A stretch of DNA of 64,000 nt from Actinomycetota bacterium (GTDB lineage Bacteria; Actinomycetota; Actinomycetes; Nanopelagicales; Nanopelagicaceae): positions 28,030 through 92,029 of the forward strand of contig WLNY01000004.1 in NCBI GenBank assembly GCA_009699575.1. Direction: 5' to 3'. Below the pieces are notes generated by a model. That model did no database searches, had not been told where the DNA came from, and saw only the letters and a list, made by a program, of their open reading frames with translations. This document shows positions 17,999-27,553 of the stretch, piece after piece (the stretch's first letter is position 1; every line of letters begins with the position of its first letter). The position numbers and the translations under genes are program-made.

Positions 17999-18889
17999 AT
18001 GTCCCAAGAAATTGAAGTTCCGAGCAGGCCCGATCTCATTCGATTAGGCGTGGGAATTATTGGAATTGGTACTTCTGGACCATTGATTGCTTTGAGCACT
18101 ATGCCAATTCCCACGTTGATTTTCTGGCGCAATTTAGGTGGATCAATCGTAACTCTCCCTTTTGCACTTCGCCACAAAGCCGATCGCACGGGGTTACGAT
18201 GGGCCGTTCTTGCCGGATTTATCCTGGCACTTCACTTCATCGGATTTTTCTTGGCAATGCGATTAACCACTGTTGCTGCAGGAACTGCGATGGTCGCTCT
18301 TCAACCAATATTTGCAGCCCTCTTTGTCAGAATGACAGGGGGCCACATTCCATCACGTGCATGGCTTGGAATGGTTGTCAGTTTTTTTGGAGTGCTTCTA
18401 ATCTCTGGGGTCGATCTACATATATCTGTGAGATCTTTCATGGGAGATGTTGCGGCGCTCGTTTCTGCAGCCCTCGCGGCGATTTATATGATGGCGGGAT
18501 CGCGCGCGCGTCAAACTTTGGAAAATACTAGCTATACAACTGTCTGTTATTTTGTTTGCGCGATAACTGCACTTCCTATGGCGATATTTGGTGGTTATCA
18601 AGTCCTCCATTTCTCGACTCGTCAGTGGTGGATCGTCATCGGACTCATCGTTGGAGCGCAAATCTTGGGGCACTCAATGTTTAATGCTGCGCTCAAAAGA
18701 GTTTCCCCCGCTGTTGTTTCGCTCATTATTTTCTTCGAAGTTCCAGTGAGTTCCGTTCTTGCTATGTGGTGGTTGGATCAGAGTCCACCTGCCGGTGTAA
18801 TCCCAGGAATCATTTTGATTTTAACTGGTTGCGTCTTGGTTGTCATGCGAACAAGACCACAAAAAATTGAGGCAGAATTAACCCCATGA
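17999..18889 (+). CDS. EamA/DMT-family transporter
   Basis: A 296-residue integral membrane protein with about ten hydrophobic segments in two EamA repeats, starting VGIIGIGTSGPLIAL. Members export metabolites such as amino acids or nucleobases; the substrate cannot be read here. The TGA stop overlaps the PHP gene start (ATGA), and that gene in turn overlaps marC, so the three form one operon. Confidence 0.88.
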   Translation: MSQEIEVPSRPDLIRLGVGIIGIGTSGPLIALSTMPIPTLIFWRNLGGSIVTLPFALRHKADRTGLRWAVLAGFILALHFIGFFLAMRLTTVAAGTAMVALQPIFAALFVRMTGGHIPSRAWLGMVVSFFGVLLISGVDLHISVRSFMGDVAALVSAALAAIYMMAGSRARQTLENTSYTTVCYFVCAITALPMAIFGGYQVLHFSTRQWWIVIGLIVGAQILGHSMFNAALKRVSPAVVSLIIFFEVPVSSVLAMWWLDQSPPAGVIPGIILILTGCVLVVMRTRPQKIEAELTP

Positions 18890-19731
18890 TTGACTTGCAT
18901 ACTCACACTACCTGTAGTGATGGTACGGACACTCCCCATTACTTAATTAATAAGGCTCTCTCTGAGGGTATTTCAGTTCTTGCACTCACCGATCACGACA
19001 CAACGTCAGGCTGGCAAGCCGCTATAGATGCATTGCGCCCTGGTTTAGATCTAGTACTTGGTGCTGAAATCTCTTGCTTAACAAATGACGGTCTCAGCGT
19101 TCATATGCTCGGGCTTCTCTTTGATGGCACTAATCAGCCAATGCAAGAAGCGCTAGAAAATACACGAGATGGTCGTATTCCTCGAATGCATAAAATGATT
19201 GAGTTGCTTCGCGAAGCTGGTTACAAGATTACTTTTGCAGATGTTGAATCCGTAGTGCCTGAAGGTGCAACTCTTGGGCGGCCACATCTTGCTGACGCAC
19301 TTGTAAAAGCTGGAATTGTAAAAAGTCGGGATGAGGCATTTTTGGATCTGCTCAACAATAATTCTCCTTTTTATGTTTCACATCTCGCGCCTACTCCGGT
19401 TGAGGCAATTAAATTAATTAGAGCCGCCGGGGGAGTAGCAGTCATTGCCCATCCATTTGCCACTCACCGTGGAGAAATACTTGCTAGCGAAGATTTCTTA
19501 CCGATGAAAGAGGCAGGACTCAATGGAATAGAGGTAGATCACCGTGATCAAACCATGCAAGAGCGAGATCAGTTGCGAAAGATAGCGGCCGAACTTAATC
19601 TCGTAATGACTGGCTCGAGTGATTATCACGGTACCGGCAAACTCAATGCACTAGGTGAAAACCTGACAGATCCAGCACAATGGGCTCACTTGGAATCAAT
19701 GGCAAATGAACGAAGGGTCGTTCGGAAATGA
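18886..19731 (+). CDS. PHP-domain phosphoesterase (YciV/RNase AM-like)
   Basis: A 281-residue PHP phosphoesterase. Metal-binding motifs are seen in the expected order: DLHTHTTCSDG, LTDHDT, GAEIS, VIAHPF and SSDYHG. Relatives dephosphorylate 3',5'-nucleoside bisphosphates or trim RNA 5' ends. It is translationally coupled to the transporter upstream and MarC downstream; no functional link between them is apparent. Confidence 0.9.
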   Translation: MIDLHTHTTCSDGTDTPHYLINKALSEGISVLALTDHDTTSGWQAAIDALRPGLDLVLGAEISCLTNDGLSVHMLGLLFDGTNQPMQEALENTRDGRIPRMHKMIELLREAGYKITFADVESVVPEGATLGRPHLADALVKAGIVKSRDEAFLDLLNNNSPFYVSHLAPTPVEAIKLIRAAGGVAVIAHPFATHRGEILASEDFLPMKEAGLNGIEVDHRDQTMQERDQLRKIAAELNLVMTGSSDYHGTGKLNALGENLTDPAQWAHLESMANERRVVRK

Positions 19732-20345
19732 ATCTCGCCCAAGCATCGGCAGTAACTTTTGCTGCACAGGCTTTTGTTACGCTCTTTGTCATTCTTGACC
19801 CGCCAGGTGCGACGCCACTTTTTCTTGGGCTAGCAAGTGGCAAGTCCCCCAAGATGATGCGCCGACTTGCTTGGCAGGGAGCTAGCGTTTCTTTTATTAT
19901 TATTACAAGCTTTGCGCTTTTCGGAAGATTCGTTTTGAATTATATGAATATTTCACTTGAGTCGTTACAAGCTGCAGGTGGGCTATTACTTTTACTTGTT
20001 TCCTTACAGTTACTCACTGGTGAGGCTACCGATGAAAGTAAGAGCTCAAGTAAAAATATTGCGCTAGTTCCCCTTGGGACTCCACTTTTGGCTGGTCCTG
20101 GCGCAATTGTGGCCACAATGATTTTCGTTCAAAAAATAGAAAATGTTGGCCAGGGAGTTGGATTAGCAATTGCCGTAATTGCGGTACATGTTGCAATTGC
20201 TCTGACGTTGATGGCGTCGACGAGTATTTTGAAAGTCATAAAGGATGCTGGCGTGCAATTAGTCGCAAGTATTGCCGGACTATTGCTCGCAGCTATCGCA
20301 GTACAGATGCTCGTTGATGCCATAAAAGCATTTATCCAAAATTAG
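19728..20345 (+). CDS. MarC/YchE-family integral membrane protein
   Basis: A 205-residue protein with six hydrophobic segments and the MarC beginning FVTLFVILDPPGATPLFLGL; the second half repeats the pattern with PLGTPLLAGPGAI. The family is conserved but its activity is unproven. It starts inside the PHP gene stop and ends 4 bases before the convergent helicase gene. Confidence 0.93.
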   Translation: MNLAQASAVTFAAQAFVTLFVILDPPGATPLFLGLASGKSPKMMRRLAWQGASVSFIIITSFALFGRFVLNYMNISLESLQAAGGLLLLLVSLQLLTGEATDESKSSSKNIALVPLGTPLLAGPGAIVATMIFVQKIENVGQGVGLAIAVIAVHVAIALTLMASTSILKVIKDAGVQLVASIAGLLLAAIAVQMLVDAIKAFIQN

Positions 20346-20349
20346 AGCT

Positions 20350-21711
20350 TTACTCTGATTTGAATTTCTTTGTTCGTGTTCGTTCACGAGGGGTTCTTTG
20401 TGCTTGAGGTTTTTCAACAACTTTCGCAGTTCTTCGCTCCGGACGACTTGAGTTCTTTTCTGCACCAGCGCTCTCCTGGATTGCAGGTTTTGCCTTTACG
20501 AGACGACCTGTTGACCCTAGCGGAATGCGCATCACTTCAAAAAGGTGGTCTGAAGAAGAATACGTTTCCTCTGGTTCCGCTAAACCTAAACCGAGTGCCG
20601 TATCAATCATTTTCCATCGTGCGAGCTCATCCCAATCAACGAATGTCACAGCGATTCCAGCTGCTCCTGCGCGCGCAGTTCTACCGATGCGGTGAACATA
20701 TGTTTTCTCATCTTCAGGACATTGGTAATTAATAACGTGCGTGATGCCATCTATATCGATACCTCGAGCAGCAACATCGGTAGCGACAAGTACGTCAGAT
20801 TTACCAGCTTTGAAATCATTGAGCGCTTTCTCACGCGCCCCTTGACCTAAGTCACCATGAATTGTCGCTGATCTAAATCCGCGTTCTGCTAGATCATCTG
20901 CAGTCTTTTGGCATGTTCGCTTAGTACGGCAAAAAACAATGGTTGGTCCGCGACCCTCGGCCTGCAAAATTCGGGCAAGCATTTCAATTTTATCCATTGC
21001 GTGAGCTCGATACACGTGCTGCTCAATTCGCGAAACTACGGCGCCCTCATCCTCATTATCTTGAGTGCGAATATGAACTGGCTGGTTCATGAAACGGCGT
21101 GCCAAATTAACGATATCTCCAGGCATAGTCGCGGAAAACAACATCGTTTGTTTGCGATTAGGGGTCCCAGTAAATATTTTTTCGACATCAGGTAAGAAAC
21201 CCAGATCAAGCATTTCATCAGCTTCATCAAGTACGAGTCGAGAAACTTCTTTTAGCTTTAATTGCCCTTGGCGATGTAAATCAAGTAGCCGTCCCGGAGT
21301 ACCGACAACAATTTCAATTCCAGCTTGGAGTGCTTCAATTTGAGGTTCGAATGCGCGCCCACCATAGACAGCCACAGTTCTGATTCCACGATTGGTAGCC
21401 AGTTCATCAATATCCTTTGCCACCTGGACGCATAATTCGCGAGTTGGCACAACTACTAATACCTGCGGTAACCCTTTGGCAACCAGTGATTCCCACTCGG
21501 CATCTTGCGGTGCTATCACTCGTTCAATAAGTGGAATTCCAAATGCAAGCGTTTTTCCAGTTCCGGTTTTAGCTTGTCCAATAACATCCCCATCGGCAAG
21601 TGCGATAGGTAAGACTGCTTCCTGAATGGGAAATGGTGAAGTGAAACCGTGCTCGTTGAGCGCGGCAATTGTTTCTGCGCGCAGGGGCAGATCAGAGAAA
21701 GAAAGCGTCAC
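20350..21711 (-). CDS. DEAD-box RNA helicase (RhlE-like)
   Basis: An ATP-dependent RNA helicase of 453 residues. The N-terminal Q motif precedes GQAKTGTGKT (motif I), VLDEADEMLDLG (motif II), SATMPG (motif III) and HRIGRTARAG (motif VI), followed by a basic tail likely to bind RNA. It starts with GTG immediately after the DUF3107 stop, so it depends on the DUF3107 promoter and probably on coupled translation. The grouping with DUF3107 and a TetR gene recalls mycobacteria. Confidence 0.95.
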   Translation of the reverse strand: MTLSFSDLPLRAETIAALNEHGFTSPFPIQEAVLPIALADGDVIGQAKTGTGKTLAFGIPLIERVIAPQDAEWESLVAKGLPQVLVVVPTRELCVQVAKDIDELATNRGIRTVAVYGGRAFEPQIEALQAGIEIVVGTPGRLLDLHRQGQLKLKEVSRLVLDEADEMLDLGFLPDVEKIFTGTPNRKQTMLFSATMPGDIVNLARRFMNQPVHIRTQDNEDEGAVVSRIEQHVYRAHAMDKIEMLARILQAEGRGPTIVFCRTKRTCQKTADDLAERGFRSATIHGDLGQGAREKALNDFKAGKSDVLVATDVAARGIDIDGITHVINYQCPEDEKTYVHRIGRTARAGAAGIAVTFVDWDELARWKMIDTALGLGLAEPEETYSSSDHLFEVMRIPLGSTGRLVKAKPAIQESAGAEKNSSRPERRTAKVVEKPQAQRTPRERTRTKKFKSE

Positions 21712-21969
21712 TTAGTTAGCGCCAAAACCGACACGACGATCGGTTTGCTCGCCAATTTCAACGAAGCCAATTTTTCCTGCTGGAACAATAATTAGGTGCC
21801 CACGAATGTCTTCTAGCGTAAGCGCTTCACCACTGGAAAGTGCTGCACCGACTGCGCCTTGAATATCTGTGGCACTCAACGCAGATTCGAAGGAGAGGTC
21901 TCCCGATGCATGCGATATTGATATGCGAACCTGAACTTTGTGTGAAGGATCATTCTTCTTTGTACTCAT
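21712..21969 (-). CDS. DUF3107 family protein
   Basis: An 85-residue actinobacterial protein with the family core VQVRISISHASGDLSFES and the ending IGFVEIGEQTDRRVGFG. Function is unknown. It precedes the DEAD-box gene with no gap and has its own TAGGAT box 7 bases before the ATG. Confidence 0.9.
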   Translation of the reverse strand: MSTKKNDPSHKVQVRISISHASGDLSFESALSATDIQGAVGAALSSGEALTLEDIRGHLIIVPAGKIGFVEIGEQTDRRVGFGAN

Positions 21970-21976
21970 ATCGCTA

Positions 21977-21982
21977 ATCCTA
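21977..21982 (-). promoter_or_regulatory. -10 element of the DUF3107-helicase operon, leaderless type
   Basis: TAGGAT on the minus strand, 7 bases before the ATG at 21969. Confidence 0.55.
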
Positions 21983-22011
21983 CAGAGTATTTAATGGGGG
22001 AGATTCCCAGA

Positions 22012-22629
22012 TTAGGTGCGGGGAAACCCTGAAATTCCTCGCCACATTAGATTTTCAACGAGATCTACCGCTTGTTGACGGGTTAGCTTGCTGTCCCGAT
22101 CTAGCCAATGACGCGCTGTGACTTGTGCGCAACCAATCAATCCGACTCCAAGCAACATTGCGGCTTCTTGAGGAAGACCCGTATCCAAAGAAATAATTGC
22201 GCTGACCGCAGCTGCGCAGTCATACGTCATTCTGTTAAGTCTTTCGCGCACTGCAGGTTCGACACTCATATCACTTTCAAAGAGCAGGCGGAAAGCTTCA
22301 CCTTCGCTCTCAATAAAATTGAAATAAGCATCAACGGTTGCACGAACTCGATTGGCATTATCTGGAGTAGACGCGATTGCTTTTTGAATTTCAAAAACGA
22401 GAGAATCAATATGCAAGTCAAGAACGGCAAGATAAAGCTCTAGTTTTGATGGGAAATGTTGATAAAGGACAGGCTTACTCACTCCTGCACGATCTGCAAT
22501 TTCATCCATCGCTGCCGAGTGATAGCCAGCGACAGTGAATACTTCAAGCGCGGCAGAGAGCAATATGGCTCGACGTTCATCACGAGGGAGTCGTACCTTG
22601 TTATCACGGGCACCTTGGAAAGTAGTCAT
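22012..22629 (-). CDS. TetR-family transcriptional regulator
   Basis: A 205-residue regulator with an N-terminal helix-turn-helix (AMDEIADRAGVSKPVLYQHF, residues 39-58) and an all-helical ligand domain. The ligand is unknown. It is divergent from the MoeZ-like gene across 119 bases, and it is followed by the DUF3107-helicase pair. The same TetR/DUF3107/helicase/MoeZ neighbourhood is remembered from mycobacteria. Confidence 0.93.
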   Translation of the reverse strand: MTTFQGARDNKVRLPRDERRAILLSAALEVFTVAGYHSAAMDEIADRAGVSKPVLYQHFPSKLELYLAVLDLHIDSLVFEIQKAIASTPDNANRVRATVDAYFNFIESEGEAFRLLFESDMSVEPAVRERLNRMTYDCAAAVSAIISLDTGLPQEAAMLLGVGLIGCAQVTARHWLDRDSKLTRQQAVDLVENLMWRGISGFPRT

Positions 22630-22636
22630 TGGCGTA

Positions 22637-22642
22637 ATCGTA
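22637..22642 (-). promoter_or_regulatory. -10 element of the TetR gene, leaderless type
   Basis: TACGAT on the minus strand, 7 bases before the ATG at 22629. Confidence 0.5.
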
Positions 22643-22748
22643 AGCCAAATCCTTGCAATTACGCCAGTAGCACCTGCACATCTATATCAAGTTGGCAGCA
22701 CTGCGACCACTACGGCAGAATATGACTCTATTGATTACAGGATGGTCT

Positions 22749-23930
22749 ATGAAAATTCCAGCGCTCGTTTCACCAGGTCCTGCGTTAACTGTTGATGAAG
22801 TTCGACGCTATAGCCGTCACCTGATAATTCCCGATCTTGCAATGGCTGGTCAACAACGCTTGATGAATGCCAAAGTCTTATGCGTTGGAGCCGGTGGATT
22901 GGGTTCTCCCGCATTGATGTATTTAGCAGCGGCAGGCGTGGGCACTTTGGGAATTGTTGAATTCGACACTGTTGATGAATCTAACCTGCAGCGCCAAATT
23001 ATTCATGGGCAGAGCGATATTGGGAAAAGCAAAGCTCAAAGCGCAAAAGAGAAAATTGCAGAAATAAATCCATTTGTAAAAGTCATCACCCATGAAATAA
23101 GACTTGATGTAGACAATGTTATGGATATATTTTCGCAATACGACATCATTGTTGACGGTACAGATAATTTCGCTACTCGCTACTTAGTAAATGATGCATG
23201 CGTTCTTCTCAAGAAGCCTTATGTCTGGGGTTCGATATATCGCTTTGATGGTCAGGCGAGTGTTTTTTGGGCAGAGTATGGCCCGTGTTACCGATGCCTT
23301 TACCCGGAGCCACCGCCACCTGGAATGGTGCCAAGCTGCGCTGAAGGAGGAGTACTCGGTGTTTTGTGTGCTTCCATTGGATCGATTCAAACAACAGAAG
23401 CAATTAAAGTTATTACCGGTATCGGTGATCCACTAGTTGGATCACTGATGATTTATGACGCGCTTGATATGAGTTATCGTAAAATAAAAGTTCGCAAGGA
23501 TCCCAATTGTCCCTTGTGTAGCGAGAACGCAACTCAACGAGACTTGCTTCCTGACTACGAAGCCTTTTGCGGAGTTCTTTCTAATGAAGCCGAACTCGCA
23601 GTAAAGGACTCGACAATCTCAGTCAAAGAATTAAAAGAAAAAATGGACAAGAATGAGGATTTCCTTCTCATTGACGTTCGCGAGCCAAGTGAATTCGAAA
23701 TAGTTCGTATTCCTAATTCAATTTTGATTCCAAAGCAAGGCTTTCTTGACGGAAGCGCGCTTTCGCAATTGCCGCAAGATAAGCCCATAATTCTTCATTG
23801 CAAATCAGGTGTTCGATCTGCCGAGTGTCTAGCAATTCTTAAAAATGCTGGCTTTGCTGGTGCAACACACGTGAGCGGCGGAGTGGTGGCGTGGGTAAAA
23901 CAAATTGATCCATCGTTACCGGTGTACTAA
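22749..23930 (+). CDS. moeZ: MoeZ/MoeB-type adenylyltransferase/sulfurtransferase with rhodanese domain
   Basis: An E1-like enzyme of 393 residues that adenylates and sulfurates ubiquitin-like sulfur carriers such as MoaD, ThiS or CysO. The ThiF domain has GAGGLGSPALMYLAAAG and NLQRQIIHG; two CxxC pairs (CYRC, CPLC) likely bind zinc. A rhodanese domain follows, with active Cys in LHCKSGVRS. The ATG at 22749 gives the usual YSRHLIIPD spacing and has AGGA upstream. The mshB gene starts within its stop codon. Confidence 0.92.
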   Translation: MKIPALVSPGPALTVDEVRRYSRHLIIPDLAMAGQQRLMNAKVLCVGAGGLGSPALMYLAAAGVGTLGIVEFDTVDESNLQRQIIHGQSDIGKSKAQSAKEKIAEINPFVKVITHEIRLDVDNVMDIFSQYDIIVDGTDNFATRYLVNDACVLLKKPYVWGSIYRFDGQASVFWAEYGPCYRCLYPEPPPPGMVPSCAEGGVLGVLCASIGSIQTTEAIKVITGIGDPLVGSLMIYDALDMSYRKIKVRKDPNCPLCSENATQRDLLPDYEAFCGVLSNEAELAVKDSTISVKELKEKMDKNEDFLLIDVREPSEFEIVRIPNSILIPKQGFLDGSALSQLPQDKPIILHCKSGVRSAECLAILKNAGFAGATHVSGGVVAWVKQIDPSLPVY

Positions 23931-24796
23931 TGACTAAGAACTACTCCGGCTATCGAATGCTTTTAGTACATGCACATCCAGATGATGAAACTATTAACAA
24001 CGGTGCGACCATGGCCATGTACGCAGCACTTGGGGCTGATGTCACACTCATGACGTGTACTCGAGGCGAAGAGGGTGAAGTTTTAGTCTCAGACCTCTCT
24101 CATTTAGCAAGTGCACACAACGATCTACTAGGGGCGCATCGAGAGCTCGAACTGGCAGAAGCAATGAAAATGCTTGGTGTTACTGATCATCGTTTTCTTG
24201 GCCAAGGAAGTACCGTGTTTAGAGATAGCGGCATGATGGGTTCGCCTCAAAACGAGCGGCCCGATGTTTTTTGGCAAGCTGATGTCGATGCAGCAGCAAC
24301 TCTGCTTGTTGACGTAATCGAGGAAATAAAGCCGCACGTCTTGATTACATATGATGAATTTGGTGGTTACGGACACCCTGACCATATTCAGGCTCATCGA
24401 GTTGCCATGAGAGCCGCAGAATTATCAGATTGGGCAATTCAGAAAATCTACTGGAACGCGATGCCGAAATCTGTTCTAGCTGCTGGGATGGAAAAGATGA
24501 AAGAAATTGGTTCAGATTTTTTTGGTGCTGAGAGCATTGATGACATTCCATTTGCCAAAGATGACGAACTCGTTACTTCAGTCATTGATGGAAACGAATA
24601 TGTCCATGCAAAAATGGATGCAATGAAAGCACATGCAACCCAGATAGCTTTGGATGGACCCTTTTTCGCACTCTCAAACAATCTTGGCCTGGAAATTTGG
24701 GGACACGAGTACTACAGCCTTGTTCGTGGGGTCAAGAGCGCACCATTTGATGACAATGGGCGAGAATTAGATTTATTTGCAGGAATTCAGATCTAA
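23930..24796 (+). CDS. mshB: Mycothiol biosynthesis deacetylase MshB
   Basis: A PIG-L family zinc deacetylase of 288 residues acting on GlcNAc-Ins in mycothiol synthesis. It has the metal-binding AHPDDE near the N terminus, MTCTRGEEGEV, and the second metal histidine in GGYGHPDH. The mshB - small membrane gene - fdxC - dapC order agrees with the MshB region of mycobacteria, which favours MshB over mycothiol conjugate amidase. Its ATG overlaps the moeZ stop by one base. Confidence 0.9.
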   Translation: MTKNYSGYRMLLVHAHPDDETINNGATMAMYAALGADVTLMTCTRGEEGEVLVSDLSHLASAHNDLLGAHRELELAEAMKMLGVTDHRFLGQGSTVFRDSGMMGSPQNERPDVFWQADVDAAATLLVDVIEEIKPHVLITYDEFGGYGHPDHIQAHRVAMRAAELSDWAIQKIYWNAMPKSVLAAGMEKMKEIGSDFFGAESIDDIPFAKDDELVTSVIDGNEYVHAKMDAMKAHATQIALDGPFFALSNNLGLEIWGHEYYSLVRGVKSAPFDDNGRELDLFAGIQI

Positions 24797-25108
24797 GTGA
24801 AATCAATTTATGCCCTCATTGCCGGAGCCTTTGCAGGAATTGCTGCAATTTTTTTACACCTTATTTTGCCTCCATTAGGAGTCATGTTCGCGATTATTGG
24901 CAGTGCGTTAACCGTGTGGGCCGTAGGAAGATTTTTCGGACTACGCCGCTATAAAGCAATTGCAGTTGCTGGATGGCTGCTTCCCATAATAAAGGGAGCA
25001 TCTCTTGGAGTGGGCAACGAACTTCTCATTCAAGGTAACCCGCAAGGGGCAGCACTTGTATTTCTCGGAGTGTTTCTATTAGTAATTTTGATTTTCTTCC
25101 CAGCCTAG
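24797..25108 (+). CDS. Small membrane protein of unknown function
   Basis: A 103-residue protein with three or four hydrophobic segments (about 4-22, 28-45, 55-75, 83-101). It starts with GTG directly after the mshB stop, so translation is coupled. A comparable small membrane gene follows mshB in mycobacteria. No function is recognised. Its end overlaps cysS by 4 bases tail to tail. Confidence 0.75.
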   Translation: MKSIYALIAGAFAGIAAIFLHLILPPLGVMFAIIGSALTVWAVGRFFGLRRYKAIAVAGWLLPIIKGASLGVGNELLIQGNPQGAALVFLGVFLLVILIFFPA

Positions 25109-26469
25109 CGCCACTGCCACTCTTGAGACTGAGGCAAATCTTTTATCTCGAGTCCAAAGTTTTCGAGTTTTTCGCGAAGTTCATCACTGAGTTTCCAATT
25201 TTTCTCACTTCGTGCGATTTCACGGGCCGCAAGTAACTCATGTGCTTCCTGTGGCAATTCGGCGGCTATTTCACCTCGTAAAAGGTCAAGAGCAATTAAT
25301 TGTTCGGCATATTTGAAAATTCCCACTTTTTCGATTGGAGAAATCTCACTATCTTTTTCAACGACTCGAAGACGGGAAATTACTCGAGGCATATCTAAAT
25401 CAGTCATTACTGCTTTCAATATTTCTTGGTCTTGCAAAATTGGCGCGTCAGGCCCCCATTCTTGCAATTTTTTGCGCCAGCGTTTTATTGTTACTTGAGC
25501 AGCTTTAATTGAATCCCAAGAAAGATCCATCTGCGATCGGTATCTATTCTCTAAAAAACATAACCTGAGTGAAAGTGGATCTATTCCGCGTTCTAAAAGA
25601 TCGCTCACGAGTACAACATTTCCTGCACTTTTCGACATCTTTCGACCTTCAAAAAGTAGGTGTTCACCGTGGAGCCACAGGTCAACACTTTCACCGCCGG
25701 TTATTGAATTGGTCTGAGCCCTTTCGTTTTCATGATGTGGAAAGCGCAGGTCTATGCCTCCAATATGAACATTTATTTTCGGTCCTAAGAAATGTAGCGA
25801 CATCGCAGAACATTCAATGTGCCACCCTGGAAAACCTGGTCCCCAAGGTGAATCCCAAATCATTTTCGTACGAGTACCAGCAAATTTCCATAGGGCCCAA
25901 TCGGCATGAAAACGTTTCGCTCCACCCTCAGTAAATTCGTATCGATGGCCAGGTTTGAGTGCATCTAAGCGGTTACCGCTAATCGCGCCGTAACTTTCAA
26001 ATGATTGAGCGCTAAAATAGACGCTCTTATCGTCGCCGACATAGGCATTGCCCTGTGAAATTAATTGAGAAATCAGAGCGTGCATCAGTTCTATAGATTC
26101 ACTTGCCCGAGGGTATGACTGTGCAGATTCAATATTGAGCAATGCCAAATCGCCATGAAATTTCTCTTCATATTTTCGTGCAACTGCAAATGGATCTATT
26201 GATTCCGCCTGAGACTGCAACAACATTTTATCTTCATTGAGATCTTCAGACATATGGCCGACATCTGTAATGTTTTGAATTATTTTCACGTTCTTGCCGG
26301 TAGCACGAATTGCACGAGTGACAAGATCTCCCAGGAGAAAAGTTCGCATATTTCCAACGTGGGCGTCTCGATAGACCGTAGGTCCGCAACAGTAGATTGC
26401 AACTGATCCATCAGATTGAGTAGTAACTTGGTCAACAGTGCGCGTTTGAGTGTTGTATAGAGAGAGCAC
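25105..26469 (-). CDS. cysS: Cysteinyl-tRNA synthetase
   Basis: Charges tRNA-Cys with cysteine; 454 residues. Class I signatures are present: a HIGH-equivalent HVGN (in [10 protein letters not shown]) and KMSKSAGN. Zinc ligands are plausible at the first CGPTVY cysteine, IECSAMS and the HHENE segment. The GTG at 26469 is preferred over an ATG three codons upstream because GAGG lies 10 bases before it and the product then begins MLSLYNT like other CysRS. It overlaps the GNAT stop by one base. It is not MshC: it lacks the MshC-type DATHLGHAATY block. Confidence 0.9.
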   Translation of the reverse strand: MLSLYNTQTRTVDQVTTQSDGSVAIYCCGPTVYRDAHVGNMRTFLLGDLVTRAIRATGKNVKIIQNITDVGHMSEDLNEDKMLLQSQAESIDPFAVARKYEEKFHGDLALLNIESAQSYPRASESIELMHALISQLISQGNAYVGDDKSVYFSAQSFESYGAISGNRLDALKPGHRYEFTEGGAKRFHADWALWKFAGTRTKMIWDSPWGPGFPGWHIECSAMSLHFLGPKINVHIGGIDLRFPHHENERAQTNSITGGESVDLWLHGEHLLFEGRKMSKSAGNVVLVSDLLERGIDPLSLRLCFLENRYRSQMDLSWDSIKAAQVTIKRWRKKLQEWGPDAPILQDQEILKAVMTDLDMPRVISRLRVVEKDSEISPIEKVGIFKYAEQLIALDLLRGEIAAELPQEAHELLAAREIARSEKNWKLSDELREKLENFGLEIKDLPQSQEWQWR

Positions 26470-27452
26470 TAGCAGCATTCCTCTTCTAATATATCTAGCG
26501 AAGTGAGATGAGCACGAAAGATGTATTCATGATGAAATCGAAATCCTAAGGATTCATATAAAGCAATCGCCCCTTGGTTATTTGAATCAACTTGCAGAAC
26601 AGCTTGCGTAGCACTGTGTGCAGCGGCTGAATTAAGCAATTCGGATACAATGGCTTTTCCCAGCCCCATACCTCTCATCTCTGGTGCTACATAAATTCGA
26701 GCGAGGGATGTCCACTTTTCGCATTGTGCCGTTCGCCCCACAGCAACAATCGTGCCATTTTTTGAAATTGATGAATAGAGCGCCGGATATGAACGCATAA
26801 TTTCTGCCACTCCGTGGTCATCTTGCACTTCAAGCCACGATTCATCAAATTCGCTGGATGTGTTCATCTCAAAACCCGAAGGGAGATTTACGTGAAAATT
26901 CGTTATGTCTGCAACCATGACATGGGCGCGCACTCGTTCTTTCCAGCCAAGTTTTTCAAGTGCAGAGTCGAGAGCGCTATAGGTGGGTAAGGGTAAATGA
27001 AAAATAGGCGTCAGATTTTCTTTTTTGTAATGTTCGATGACTTTAATAATTGCTTGCTCGATATCGCACCCTGGTTGACCATACGGAGCGGCGCCTTGGG
27101 GCAAGACAGAGTTGGCACGCATTGTGAATTTGCCACTGGTCCGCATCTGCCATTTACCTAGTGACTCTATTTTCGTAGGAGGCCATGTGCGCATGCAGAT
27201 ATCTTCTATCTCATGAATACGATGGGAGAGTGGTGCGCCAGTTCCTGCACGAGTGGGAAGTTCTTTGATCACTCGTGAGATGGCGATATCAGAAGGAGAA
27301 AATTCGATAATTTCATTGTGCTTATTACGAAGGGTGGTCTCAGATTCCAAGACACCAACGATGTCTCGAAAACCGCCCGAGTCTTCATGGAGACGGATAG
27401 TGATGCGTTTGCCCACATGCGCACCCAGGCCTGACTCAGTGTGAGATCCCAT
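26469..27452 (-). CDS. GNAT-family N-acetyltransferase with N-terminal accessory domain
   Basis: A 327-residue protein. The C-terminal 150 residues form a GNAT domain with the acetyl-CoA loop RGMGLGKAI and the late motif NNQGAIALYESLGF. The first 80 residues look like a small beta-barrel (VGKRITIRLHEDSG), as in some actinobacterial GNATs. Substrate unknown; MshD is a possible reading given nearby mshB, but MshD has two tandem GNAT domains and the N-terminal half here does not clearly show one. A TATCGT box lies 6 bases upstream. Confidence 0.8.
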   Translation of the reverse strand: MGSHTESGLGAHVGKRITIRLHEDSGGFRDIVGVLESETTLRNKHNEIIEFSPSDIAISRVIKELPTRAGTGAPLSHRIHEIEDICMRTWPPTKIESLGKWQMRTSGKFTMRANSVLPQGAAPYGQPGCDIEQAIIKVIEHYKKENLTPIFHLPLPTYSALDSALEKLGWKERVRAHVMVADITNFHVNLPSGFEMNTSSEFDESWLEVQDDHGVAEIMRSYPALYSSISKNGTIVAVGRTAQCEKWTSLARIYVAPEMRGMGLGKAIVSELLNSAAAHSATQAVLQVDSNNQGAIALYESLGFRFHHEYIFRAHLTSLDILEEECC

Positions 27453-27458
27453 ACCCCA

Positions 27459-27464
27459 ACGATA
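27459..27464 (-). promoter_or_regulatory. -10 element of the GNAT-cysS operon, leaderless type
   Basis: TATCGT on the minus strand, 6 bases before the ATG at 27452. Confidence 0.5.
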
Positions 27465-27516
27465 ATCGCCCCTACTAATATCGCGACACGAATGGCGGTG
27501 TGCTTAGAATGACACC

Positions 27517-27522
27517 TAGAAT
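27517..27522 (+). promoter_or_regulatory. Candidate -10 of fdxC (leadered)
   Basis: TAGAAT occurs twice, at 27505-27510 and 27517-27522. Either would give a short leader containing the GGAGG (27541-27545) before the GTG at 27554. No clear -35 is seen. Confidence 0.35.
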
Positions 27523-27553
27523 TGACCACCTACCGGCATCTGGAGGCTAGCTC

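Noticed and set aside
25105..26469. Reading of the CysRS-like gene as MshC
   Set aside because: Length, KMSKSAGN and the C-terminal anticodon-binding region fit CysRS; the MshC-specific N-terminal block is missing.
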